DNA of 16,548 nucleotides, taken from an uncultured Clostridia bacterium (lineage in GTDB: Bacteria > Bacillota > Clostridia > Oscillospirales > CAG-272). The stretch covers positions 1-16,548 of the forward strand of contig CAMETB010000014.1 of assembly GCA_945936265.1 (NCBI GenBank), given 5' to 3'. The notes beneath the pieces are model-generated. The model ran no database searches. It worked only from the letters and a program-made list of their open reading frames with translations, and was not told the origin of the DNA. Position numbers and translations under genes: made by a program. Position 1 is the first letter of the stretch; each line of letters begins with the position of its first letter. Below, piece after piece: positions 6,407 to 14,644 of this stretch.

Positions 6407-8143
6407 GTGGAAAAGGAAACTGTAATCGAGCTTCGCGGCATTACCAAGCGTTTTGGCGCCAACATCGTTGCAAACAAAAACGTTTCAATAGACGTTAAAA
6501 AAGGTGAAATTCTCTCTATTCTCGGAGAGAACGGTTGCGGAAAAACCACCCTTATGAATATGCTGGCAGGCATCTATTATCCCGACGAGGGAACTATCCT
6601 CATTCGCGGCGAGGAGGTCAACATACGCTCACCGAAGGATGCCTTTAATTACAATATAGGTATGATACATCAGCACTTCAAGCTGATTGACGTATTCACC
6701 GCCGCGCAAAATATCGTTATCGGCACGGACGATAACGGAAAATATGATATAAAATCGGCAAAAGACCGTATTCGCGAAATGAGCGAAAAATACGGATTTC
6801 ATATAGATTTAGACAAAAAAGTCTATGAGATGTCGGTCTCGGAAAAGCAGACGGTAGAGATAGTCAAGGCACTTTACCGAGGCGCAGACGTGCTTATTCT
6901 GGACGAGCCTACCGCGGTTTTGACTCCGCAGGAGATAGACCGTCTTTTCGACGTGCTCCGCGCTATGCGAAAAAACGGCAAGTCCGTTATAATCATCACA
7001 CATAAGCTCAATGAGGTCATGGAGATTTCCGACCGCGTCACCGTACTTCGCAAGGGAGAGCACATAAAGACTGTCAACACGTCCGAAACCAACGAAAAAG
7101 AGCTTGCGGATATGATGGTCGGACAGAAGGTTACGCTCAACATTGACCGTCCCATGCCCGAAAATCCCGAGCTTCGCCTGGAGGTCGAGGGGATTTCGCT
7201 TATGGGAAGCGAAGGACATCTTATACTTGATAACGTTAGCTTTTCTGCCTACGGCGGCGAAATTCTCGGAATTGCGGGTATCGCCGGAACCGGTCAGAGA
7301 GAACTGCTTGAGTCAATAGCAGGACTCCATCACCTGCAAAGCGGAAGCGTTACCTACTACAATCCCAAAAAAGACAAGCCCATTACCTTCTTCCACAAGA
7401 CCTTTAAGAGAGTTATGGAGCTGGCACAGAGCGGAATGCTCCGCTATGCCGACGGCACAGATTTTACGGGGAAGGACGAGAAAGGAAAGCCTCTTTCAAA
7501 GAAGACTATATGCAATCAGGTCGAGGCGGGCGAGGTCTTTTTCAAGGAAGACGAGGTTATCAACCTTCGTGAAAAGACGCCTTTGCAAATTCGCGAGCTT
7601 GGCGTGCGCTTTTCCTTTGTCCCGGAGGACCGTTTAGGTATGGGATTAGTTGGAGATATGGACATCACCGACAATATGATGCTCCGTAGCTATCGCCGCG
7701 GAAAGTCGGTATTTGTAGACCGAAAGACGCCCGAGGATCTTGCAAACGAGATTATCGACAGCCTCCAGGTCGTCACCCCCGGTGTACACACTCCCGTGCG
7801 CCGTCTTTCAGGCGGTAACATTCAAAAGGTGCTTGTCGGACGAGAGATTGCCGCAGGTCCCCGCGTTCTTATGGCGGCATATCCCGTGCGCGGACTTGAT
7901 ATCAATTCTTCTTACACCATTTACAACCTTCTTACAAGCCAGAAGAAGAACGGCGTTGCCGTCATCTTCGTCGGTGAGGACCTTGACGTGTTGCTGTCGC
8001 TTTGCGACCGCATTATGGTCCTTGCGGGTGGAAAAGTTATGGGCACGGTAGATGCGCGCAAGGCGAAGAAGGAAGAAATAGGTCTAATGATGATGGGTAC
8101 TGCCCTTAAAGATAAAGAAAAACAGGAGGGAGAAAGCTTATAA
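6407..8143 (+). CDS. Nucleoside ABC transporter, double ATP-binding subunit
   Basis: The GTG start at 6407 has SD AAAGGAGA at 6393-6400. The 578-residue protein has two ABC domains, as in B. subtilis NupO (YufO) and sugar RbsA-like ATPases. NBD1 has Walker A GENGCGKTT (40-48), Q-loop Q89, a degenerate signature MSVSEKQ (142-148), Walker B VLILDEPTA (162-170) and H199. NBD2 has a Walker A without its lysine (IAGIAGTGQ, 289-297), a good signature LSGGN (467-471) and a Walker B-like VLMAAYPVRGLD (487-498); VGEDLD takes the place of the H-loop. Degenerate sites of this kind are usual for this class. The protein is longer than the roughly 510-residue relatives I know, because of extra sequence of about 65 residues at 318-384 inside NBD2. 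Confidence 0.93.
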   Translation: MEKETVIELRGITKRFGANIVANKNVSIDVKKGEILSILGENGCGKTTLMNMLAGIYYPDEGTILIRGEEVNIRSPKDAFNYNIGMIHQHFKLIDVFTAAQNIVIGTDDNGKYDIKSAKDRIREMSEKYGFHIDLDKKVYEMSVSEKQTVEIVKALYRGADVLILDEPTAVLTPQEIDRLFDVLRAMRKNGKSVIIITHKLNEVMEISDRVTVLRKGEHIKTVNTSETNEKELADMMVGQKVTLNIDRPMPENPELRLEVEGISLMGSEGHLILDNVSFSAYGGEILGIAGIAGTGQRELLESIAGLHHLQSGSVTYYNPKKDKPITFFHKTFKRVMELAQSGMLRYADGTDFTGKDEKGKPLSKKTICNQVEAGEVFFKEDEVINLREKTPLQIRELGVRFSFVPEDRLGMGLVGDMDITDNMMLRSYRRGKSVFVDRKTPEDLANEIIDSLQVVTPGVHTPVRRLSGGNIQKVLVGREIAAGPRVLMAAYPVRGLDINSSYTIYNLLTSQKKNGVAVIFVGEDLDVLLSLCDRIMVLAGGKVMGTVDARKAKKEEIGLMMMGTALKDKEKQEGESL

Positions 8144-8156
8144 AGCTGTTTTGTGT

Positions 8157-9293
8157 ATGGAAAAGCAACAAACTAAACAAGAACAGATTAAAAAAGAACC
8201 TTGGCTCCGCATTGTCAAGCGAGATGCGCTCCCTGTAAAGAAGGTCATACTGATTTACGCGATAGCGATCGTTGCAAGCCTTCTTGTCTCCTCAATTATC
8301 TGCTCGCTGTTTTCTTCTAAAAATCCGCTGGCGTTTTTTACTTCTCTCTTTACGGGCGCATTTGGCTCATCCCGCCGAATCTGGCTGCTTTTGCAGGACA
8401 CCGCGCTCCTTCTCGGCGTGGCAGTAGCACTTGTTCCCGCATTTAAGATGAAGTTCTGGAACCTCGGAGGTAACGGACAGATACTTGTCGGTTGTCTTGC
8501 GGCTATCTTTTGTATGTTCTACCTCGGAGGCAAAATTCCCGACGCCTTGCTCATACCTATCATGACCGTTGCAAGCATTATTGCAGGCGCGGTATGGGGT
8601 GTTTTGCCGGCTATATTCAAAGCGTACTTCGGGACGAACGAGTCGCTTTTTACACTTATGCTCAACTACATTGCCGCAGGACTTGTGGCTATGTTCATTA
8701 CCATTTGGGTAAAGAGTGGTTCGGGCATACTTGAGCCCTTGAAGTATGGAAATTTTCCCAAGTTGTTCGGTAGCAAGTATCTTCTGACGGTGCTGGTTTT
8801 CTTGACTCTCGCCGTACTTATGTATGTTTATTTGAAATACACCAAGCACGGATACGAAATATCGGTAGTAGGCGACAGCCCCAATACCGCAAAGTATATC
8901 GGCATTGACGTTAAACGCGTTATCATCCGCACTATGATAATCTCCGGTGCGCTCTCGGGCATTGTCGGGCTCTTTCTTGCAGGCGGCATACATCACACTA
9001 TCAGTACCGCCTCGGCAAATAATATGGGCTTTACGGCAATAATGGCAACCTGGCTTGCTTCCTTCAACCCCCTTGTGATGATCGGCACTTGCTTCTTTAT
9101 CATCTTTATTTCAAGAGGTATGGTTGAGGTCAGAGGAAACTTTGGATTTACCAACGACAGTATTGCAAATATCGTCATTGGCCTTGTGTATTTCTGTGTT
9201 ATCGCGTGCAGCTTCTTCATCACATACCGCGTGGTGTTCCGCAAGTCGGGCGCGAAACGCAAAAAAACCGATAAAGCGAAAGGAGTTGATTGA
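8157..9293 (+). CDS. Nucleoside ABC transporter permease 1 (BPD_transp_2, NupP-like)
   Basis: This integral membrane protein of about 378 residues has a charged N-terminal tail, about eight to ten hydrophobic helices and a lysine-rich C-terminal tail. Family signatures are FWNLGGNGQ, TNESLFTLMLNYIA and the cytoplasmic coupling segment VVGDSPNTAKYIGID. The ATG at 8157 is the best start; TTG at 8151 is in frame two codons earlier. Neither has an SD at normal distance: the nearest, AGGAGG at 8124-8129, is more than 20 nt upstream, inside the ATPase gene. Translation may therefore depend on coupling to the ATPase stop at 8141-8143. It pairs with permease 2 to form the channel. Confidence 0.92.
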   Translation: MEKQQTKQEQIKKEPWLRIVKRDALPVKKVILIYAIAIVASLLVSSIICSLFSSKNPLAFFTSLFTGAFGSSRRIWLLLQDTALLLGVAVALVPAFKMKFWNLGGNGQILVGCLAAIFCMFYLGGKIPDALLIPIMTVASIIAGAVWGVLPAIFKAYFGTNESLFTLMLNYIAAGLVAMFITIWVKSGSGILEPLKYGNFPKLFGSKYLLTVLVFLTLAVLMYVYLKYTKHGYEISVVGDSPNTAKYIGIDVKRVIIRTMIISGALSGIVGLFLAGGIHHTISTASANNMGFTAIMATWLASFNPLVMIGTCFFIIFISRGMVEVRGNFGFTNDSIANIVIGLVYFCVIACSFFITYRVVFRKSGAKRKKTDKAKGVD

Positions 9294-9295
9294 GC

Positions 9296-10258
9296 ATGAC
9301 AATCTTTTTTGTATCTGCAATTTCAATAGCAACCGTACTTTTGTACGGATGTATCGGTGAAATAATCACCGAAAAGGCAGGACACCTGAATCTCGGCATA
9401 CCGGGAATTATGTGCATGGGAACTGCCGGCGGTTGTCTTGGCGTTTCGCTTTATATGGGTGCGCTTTCATCACCCGAAAATGCCTCCCTGATACTTCTCT
9501 TCCTTATCTCGTTGCTCTTTTCTACGGTGTTTGCGGCGGCGCTCGGAGGTATCTATGCGCTACTGACCGTAACTCTGCGTTGCAACCAGAATATTACGGG
9601 GCTCGCCATTACCATTTTCGGCGGCGGCGCTACCAACTTTATTATGTCGTTTGTAGACCGTACCAACTTCGATCCCGCAGGCAAGCTGATTTCCTCATCG
9701 TTGCCGTTTGCCGATAAGCTCGGTGGATTTGGCAAAGTGGTGTTCGGGCACGGAATTTACGTGTATCTTGCCATTGCGGTGGCAGTTGTTTGCTCTCTCG
9801 TGCTTAACAAGACGCGTGTCGGACTTCATTTAAGGGCAGTGGGTGAGAGCCCCGCTACCGCCGATGCGGCAGGTATCAACGTGGTTTTGTATAAGTACAT
9901 GGCTATAATTATCGGAAGTGGCATCGCAGGCATTGGCGGATTTTATTACATTATGGATTATATCAAGGGCAGCTGGGAAAATGCCGCTACCATCGAGGCG
10001 TTCGGATGGCTGGCAATAGCCCTCGTTATCTTCGTACTCTGGAAGCCCAACGTCGCAATTTTAGGTGCTTTTCTGTTTGGTGCTTGCTACATCGTGGCGT
10101 TTGTTATTCCGAATATCACTTCCACTCAAAGAGAGATTATAAAGATGTTGCCTTACGTGATTACTATTGTAGTCCTTGTCATAACGAGCATAAGGAACAA
10201 GCGTGAAAATCAGCCTCCGGCGAGCCTCGGGCTTAACTATTTCCGCGAGGAAAGATAA
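9296..10258 (+). CDS. Nucleoside ABC transporter permease 2 (BPD_transp_2, NupQ-like)
   Basis: This membrane protein of about 320 residues is the second permease. Signatures are HLNLGIPGIM near the N terminus and the coupling region RAVGESPATADAAGIN, with about eight hydrophobic helices. SD AAAGGAG (9279-9285) serves ATG 9296; a TTG at 9290 overlaps the stop of permease 1 and is less likely. It is the last gene of the locus and is followed 18 nt later by a strong terminator. Together with the BMP lipoprotein, ATPase and permease 1 it makes a complete nucleoside importer. Confidence 0.93.
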   Translation: MTIFFVSAISIATVLLYGCIGEIITEKAGHLNLGIPGIMCMGTAGGCLGVSLYMGALSSPENASLILLFLISLLFSTVFAAALGGIYALLTVTLRCNQNITGLAITIFGGGATNFIMSFVDRTNFDPAGKLISSSLPFADKLGGFGKVVFGHGIYVYLAIAVAVVCSLVLNKTRVGLHLRAVGESPATADAAGINVVLYKYMAIIIGSGIAGIGGFYYIMDYIKGSWENAATIEAFGWLAIALVIFVLWKPNVAILGAFLFGACYIVAFVIPNITSTQREIIKMLPYVITIVVLVITSIRNKRENQPPASLGLNYFREER

Positions 10259-10275
10259 CAGAAATAAACATTACT

Positions 10276-10310
10276 AAAAAAGGTTGTCGCATCCGGCGAC
10301 AACCTTTTTT
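10276..10310. terminator. Strong bidirectional intrinsic terminator
   Basis: A perfect 15-bp stem (10276-10290 with 10296-10310), core GGTTGTCGC/GCGACAACC, has a 5-nt loop and is flanked by A6/T6 runs. It ends the transporter locus on plus. On the minus strand it ends the convergent lipoprotein gene, whose TAA (10309-10311) overlaps the stem. Confidence 0.93.
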
Positions 10311-13272
10311 ATATTATATCGCAGTTATATATTTCGGCAATGCTCTCTACCCCCGAGTTCATACCGTAAATTTTAAGGTTCCGTAAAACAAAGGAATTTT
10401 CACCCCCGACGCCGAGCACGGCAGGGCTTTTATCAAGGCTTCCCAGCGTGCCGTTTTTTATCTCAAGCGACGCATTTTCTATATCGATTATTATATAGAG
10501 ATCAAGCGTATATCCGCATAGGTCTATCGTACACTCCTTTGATATTGATTGCGCGCCTACGCACAGCTCCAAACGACCGTATTCTTTATTATCAATATCG
10601 ACGTCTATTTTAATATCGCACGTCAGGTATATTTCGCTGCAAAATTCAGCCATAGATTCTAATGTTTCGCGATCAGAGGCAAAGCCCACTATTTTTCCGC
10701 CTCCGCTATAGGTCATAGAATTGATACAAGGATTTAACGAGGTTTCTATCGTGCCGTTGTTTACAAGCTTGTATCCGGTTCCATAGTTCAGCGTAAGCTT
10801 GTGAGCTCCGAGGGAGAGAGTGGTGTTTTTACATACCGTAAGGGTGCTCGCTCTGATTACCGGATCCCTTTCTATAATATCCACACAAAGAGTTATTTTG
10901 CCCCAGTTGCAAAGGTCGCTGCCCGGGCGCACGTTGCCCAATGCCTTGCAAAGCTCGCTTAAGCTGTCAACGCTCGTTTCCCCCGGCAGTATTCTGTACT
11001 CCATTATCTTTTGCCCGAAAACCTTTTCGGAAAACGGTGAGGCGTTAACTATTGCCAAAGCGGGCTCCGCGTCGCTTACGTGTGAGCAGTTCTCACCCGT
11101 CAAAAAATAATCGTCCGTGTTACCGTCGTTTAGCAAAGCGCCGTCGAGCTTAAGAGTAAACGTGGGTCTTAATATCCCGTATAAAGCGTAAGTAATCTCG
11201 GGTACAAAATCGTTTGATACCGCACCGTTTATATTTTTGCGGACAAAAACCGTTCCCTCGCCCTCTACTCCCTCGGGAATTTCGCCGTTGAAAAATGCGC
11301 TGCCCGAGTTTACAAAGCTTCCGTTTTCATAAACCGTAATGCAGTTGCCGTCTGCTCCGCCCTCGGCAAAGTATCCGTAATTCGTTATTTTGCCGTATAC
11401 GCTTAACCTGTATTTGTCAATAACGCGCACCGACTCGCTTATTATCAGTTCCTTGCCCGTCGGCACGGTTACCGGCGAGTCCATCGTAAGAGTGCGCGTG
11501 CCGTCAATAGTAACAGTTTCGTAATTGTTGCTTTTCAGCGCGACGGAAAGCTCGTTTAGAGTTGAAACGCTACACTCCCCCGGCAATATTTCATAATCAA
11601 GCGTAAATCCGCCGCAAAACTGTTCCGACCAGCCGAAAAACTTGACTGTAACATCGTATTTTCCCGCGTCTTTAGGTAAGGACACGCTCTCGTCCGAGCC
11701 TTTCGGATAAACCGTTACCGAATACGTACCGCCCACGGGTTGTGTATCGGTAAGGAAGCTTATTTTAGGGAACTTTACCCCTCCGTCGTACTTTTCGCCG
11801 CTGTTCTGCAAGGATGCGTCGGCATCGGTCAAGCGTTGTCTGTACAAAACGCTTCCAGTACCCTGTGTTAAAACGGTCTGACCGTCGTTTGCGAATATGG
11901 TGCCGTTATTTGTCCACGGGCAATTATAGTTTGACTCCTCGAACACGAAAATTTTGCCGTTTTCACCGTTTGTAAAGGTGCCCGTTCCGCCGATACTGCC
12001 CTTAAGACGTACCGTGCCCTCGTTTTGAAACTCGCCACCGTCCTCTACGGTAACGGAGCCGTTTAAGTCCAAGGTGGCGCCCTCTTGTACGACAAATTTG
12101 CCCTTAACCAAAGACGAGCAGTAGAGTGTCGAGGTTTCCGCATAGACGGTCTTGTCGGCGCCTACCGTAAAATCGGTCTTTAACAACACACCGCCAACCT
12201 TTATTTCACGGTAATTGGGGTTTTCGAGCGCGGATATGAAATCTGCCTCTTTAGTAACTCTTACAGACGATCTTTCTATATTGAAATTAAGAGTTTTGCT
12301 ACCGAATATTTTCTCGGCGTTCTCCTTTGCTACAACCGTTACCGATGCCGTGCCCGCGTTTACGTTGTTTTCGTATATAACCTCGTAATCGCTCTTATCA
12401 ACCGCTTCCCCGCCGCTCTCTATTATGACGGTCGGCGTAAGACTGCTACCCGTATAATCGGCGGAGTCATATTCGAGCGATACCGTACATTCGTCAATCG
12501 AATAGCGGCGATAGACGGACACACCCTTGCCTATACCGTTTTTTTCTATATCGCTGTCCGTGTAAACCGAGGAGCCTGCCCCTCCCGATGAAATTTCACC
12601 GCCACCGTCAATTTTGCCTCTGTTTAACAGCCGCGCGCTGTACAGAACTATTCTGCCCTCGTTTTCTATTTCGGAGGCGTTTTCAAAATCCGTTTTCTCG
12701 GGCGTTTCCCTTACGGATATAAAACCGCGGTTTATTATTTTGCCGTTGTTTATAAGCCTGAATGAATTGCAGTCAACGGTTGTGTTCTTTTCAACGGTTA
12801 AAACCTCGCCCTCTGCTATGGTTATTTCGCCCGTCAGTTTTACGGTTGAGTAGTTGCCGTCCCCCGCCATTTCCGAAAGCGTTTCAAAATCGTTTGCTTC
12901 TCCGTACATACCTTTTATATCAAAGGTCAGGGTTGCACTTCCCGCAAACGTCGCCGAGGACTTTTTTGCCGTCACCGTCACGATAGCCGTTCCCGCGTTT
13001 ACGTTGTTTTCGTACGTCACGTCAAAGTCTTCCGATTCTCCGTTTGGCTCTATAACCGCAAGTCTTCTTTGACTTTGATCCCTCACAATTATTTCGACCC
13101 GCTTGGGAGAACCGTCGTAAATTATTTCCCCGCCCGAGTTGCAGGTAAGTATAAGACCCGCAAGGTTGCACTTTCCGCCCGCGCCGCCGCCGTCAAAAAG
13201 CGTGCAACCGCAGACAAAAAGCATCGCTATCATGGCCATTGCCGAGCAAAGAACTATCCTTTTTGTTCTCAT
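10309..13272 (-). CDS. Large repeat-containing surface lipoprotein
   Basis: The ATG at 13272 is chosen because AGGAGAGG lies just upstream on the minus strand and it gives a lipoprotein signal: MRTKR, a hydrophobic core and lipobox V-C-G-C with C23. A start at 13317 would put 15 extra residues in front. The 987-residue protein is exported and lipid-anchored. It holds several copies of a module that begins with 'LSELxxAL..NY..V.L.G..T' and leads into Asn/Gly-rich strands such as 'NNGKIINRG', which look beta-helical. It also has two Ig-like (MBG-type) segments carrying an identical YENNVNAGTA (about 87 and 300). I see no catalytic motif and no LPXTG, and do not recognise a specific family. A surface adhesin or structural role is likely but unproven. 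It is the last gene of a cluster with fic and the acidic ORF. Confidence 0.85.
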   Translation of the reverse strand: MRTKRIVLCSAMAMIAMLFVCGCTLFDGGGAGGKCNLAGLILTCNSGGEIIYDGSPKRVEIIVRDQSQRRLAVIEPNGESEDFDVTYENNVNAGTAIVTVTAKKSSATFAGSATLTFDIKGMYGEANDFETLSEMAGDGNYSTVKLTGEITIAEGEVLTVEKNTTVDCNSFRLINNGKIINRGFISVRETPEKTDFENASEIENEGRIVLYSARLLNRGKIDGGGEISSGGAGSSVYTDSDIEKNGIGKGVSVYRRYSIDECTVSLEYDSADYTGSSLTPTVIIESGGEAVDKSDYEVIYENNVNAGTASVTVVAKENAEKIFGSKTLNFNIERSSVRVTKEADFISALENPNYREIKVGGVLLKTDFTVGADKTVYAETSTLYCSSLVKGKFVVQEGATLDLNGSVTVEDGGEFQNEGTVRLKGSIGGTGTFTNGENGKIFVFEESNYNCPWTNNGTIFANDGQTVLTQGTGSVLYRQRLTDADASLQNSGEKYDGGVKFPKISFLTDTQPVGGTYSVTVYPKGSDESVSLPKDAGKYDVTVKFFGWSEQFCGGFTLDYEILPGECSVSTLNELSVALKSNNYETVTIDGTRTLTMDSPVTVPTGKELIISESVRVIDKYRLSVYGKITNYGYFAEGGADGNCITVYENGSFVNSGSAFFNGEIPEGVEGEGTVFVRKNINGAVSNDFVPEITYALYGILRPTFTLKLDGALLNDGNTDDYFLTGENCSHVSDAEPALAIVNASPFSEKVFGQKIMEYRILPGETSVDSLSELCKALGNVRPGSDLCNWGKITLCVDIIERDPVIRASTLTVCKNTTLSLGAHKLTLNYGTGYKLVNNGTIETSLNPCINSMTYSGGGKIVGFASDRETLESMAEFCSEIYLTCDIKIDVDIDNKEYGRLELCVGAQSISKECTIDLCGYTLDLYIIIDIENASLEIKNGTLGSLDKSPAVLGVGGENSFVLRNLKIYGMNSGVESIAEIYNCDII

Positions 13273-13304
13273 CTTCCCTCTCCTGTCCGTAAGATAATCT
13301 GCGC

Positions 13305-13523
13305 CTAAAAAAGCCACTCCTCGCCGTCCCCGTCAATATCCTCGTCCTCTTCGTCTTCACAGGTGTCCTCGTCGTAAATATCGTTATCGTAAATACCGTC
13401 GTCTTCGTCTTCCTCGTCGTCGCCGATGATATCATCGAGAATGAGAAGGTCCTCCGTGTCGAGATCGTCCCTTGTAATATCGGGAATTATTTCGCCTTCT
13501 TTTCTCTTTTTCTTTTTCCACAT
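13305..13523 (-). CDS. Small hyperacidic protein, unknown
   Basis: This 72-residue protein has a basic start (MWKKKKRK), after which almost half of all residues in the whole protein are Asp or Glu (about 34 of 72). It ends in GEEWLF. A good SD (AAGGAG, 7 nt from ATG) and tight spacing support a real gene: 24 nt lie between the fic stop and this ATG, and 32 nt between its stop and the lipoprotein ATG. No domain is recognisable and the chain is probably disordered. It could be a nucleic-acid mimic, a charge-based chaperone, or a partner of the Fic protein; none of these is shown. The acidic codons give a run of GAY/GAR repeats in the DNA. Confidence 0.7.
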   Translation of the reverse strand: MWKKKKRKEGEIIPDITRDDLDTEDLLILDDIIGDDEEDEDDGIYDNDIYDEDTCEDEEDEDIDGDGEEWLF

Positions 13524-13547
13524 AACAATTCTCCTTGTCTTACGTAA

Positions 13548-14438
13548 TCATTGATATTTTATTTTGAAATAATCAAGATATTTTTTGAATTTGTCTTGAG
13601 CACAAAGGCAGGTATCGCGCAGGTAGCCGCGCTCGGATTTCCACTGTTTTAGCCCTCTGTAGTAAAACATTTTAAGTTCTTCGTCGATGATGAACGGAAC
13701 GTAGCCGCACCTTAAGCACTCCTTGAACAAAATCAAGCGCCCCACTCTGCCGTTGCCGTCCTGAAAAGGATGTATCTTCTCAAAGCGGTAGTGAAAATCG
13801 AGAATATCGTCAAAGGTCGGGCTTTCTATGGAGTTATATTTCGCTATAAGCTCCGCCATTTTTTTATCCACTTCTTCGGGTTGTACGGTTTGTTCTCCGC
13901 CGACCTCGTTGGGAACTTTTTTGTACTCTCCGACGGCAAACCACGGGAGCCTGCTGTCGCTCGTGCCGTTTTTCAGCGTGCGATGAAGTTCTTTTATAAA
14001 TTTTTCGGTCAGTTTTTTGTTTGCGTCGTCAATTATCATATCGACGCACTTAAAGTGATTTGATGTTTCCACAACGTCGTCGACGTTGAGCGCATTATCC
14101 ACTCCTATGGTGTTTGTTTCAAAAATATACCTCGTTTGCTCGTGGGTCAGCTTACTGCCCTCTATATGATTTGAGTTATAAGTCAGATCGATTTGCACCT
14201 TGTGATAAATACCGCCGGAAATTCGGTTGTTTTTCTCCGCGCGCAATATTCCCAGCAGCGTTTCGGGATAAGAATGCTTTTTGTTTATGCGGTCGGGCTT
14301 TGTTGCATCCTCGGGTATATTCCACGTCTTGCCCGTCAGAAAAGCGCCGTCAATTTTCCCTTGCGCGCAGTAATTGCGCACGCTCCGTTCCGATATATTC
14401 CACTTTTTTGCGGTATTTGCTACCGATAAATACTTCAT
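13548..14438 (-). CDS. Fic-domain protein with N-terminal HTH
   Basis: Residues 1-45 of this 296-residue protein look like an excisionase/MerR-type helix-turn-helix (MKYLSVANTAKKWNISERS, then GKTWNIPEDA). The Fic core follows, with catalytic HPFQDGNGRVGR (223-234): H223 as base and D227 for Mg. Upstream sits SNHIEG (89-94), which fits the class II inhibitory motif [S/T]xxxE[G/N], with E93 expected to block ATP until relieved. Fic enzymes mostly transfer AMP to hydroxyl side chains of target proteins. All key residues are present, so it should be active but self-inhibited. SD AAGGAGA precedes the start. The HTH suggests it may bind DNA near its own promoter. It heads a three-gene cluster. Confidence 0.93.
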   Translation of the reverse strand: MKYLSVANTAKKWNISERSVRNYCAQGKIDGAFLTGKTWNIPEDATKPDRINKKHSYPETLLGILRAEKNNRISGGIYHKVQIDLTYNSNHIEGSKLTHEQTRYIFETNTIGVDNALNVDDVVETSNHFKCVDMIIDDANKKLTEKFIKELHRTLKNGTSDSRLPWFAVGEYKKVPNEVGGEQTVQPEEVDKKMAELIAKYNSIESPTFDDILDFHYRFEKIHPFQDGNGRVGRLILFKECLRCGYVPFIIDEELKMFYYRGLKQWKSERGYLRDTCLCAQDKFKKYLDYFKIKYQ

Positions 14439-14525
14439 TTACTGTTTCTCCTTGAATATCGCCAGAATGCGCAAGCATAGGACTTTTGTCAAAACCGCAA
14501 GCGCAAAATAAATTCTTTCTCTTAT

Positions 14526-14554
14526 ATTATACACCGTTATCGGCAAAAAGTAAA
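14526..14554 (-). promoter_or_regulatory. Candidate promoter of the fic cluster
   Basis: On the minus strand: TTTACT (plus 14549-14554), a 17-nt spacer and TATAAT (plus 14526-14531), about 90 nt upstream of the fic ATG. The -35 is partial (4 of 6). The left arm of the 13-bp inverted repeat at 14536-14593 lies in the spacer. Confidence 0.6.
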
Positions 14555-14593
14555 TACAAAACTTATTTTATTTTGAAATATTTTGCCGATAAC
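14536..14593. promoter_or_regulatory. 13-bp inverted repeat at the fic promoter, candidate operator
   Basis: GTTATCGGCAAAA (14536-14548) and TTTTGCCGATAAC (14581-14593) are perfect inverted copies separated by 32 nt of AT-rich DNA. They enclose the -35 of the fic promoter. A second small palindrome, TTGCTT/AAGCAA (14594-14599/14606-14611), abuts it. The spacing is long for a simple RNA hairpin and suits two protein-binding half sites. Confidence 0.55.
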
Positions 14594-14644
14594 TTGCTTT
14601 TACACAAGCAAAAACACTTAAATTAGTATGTCGCTTACAGAATA

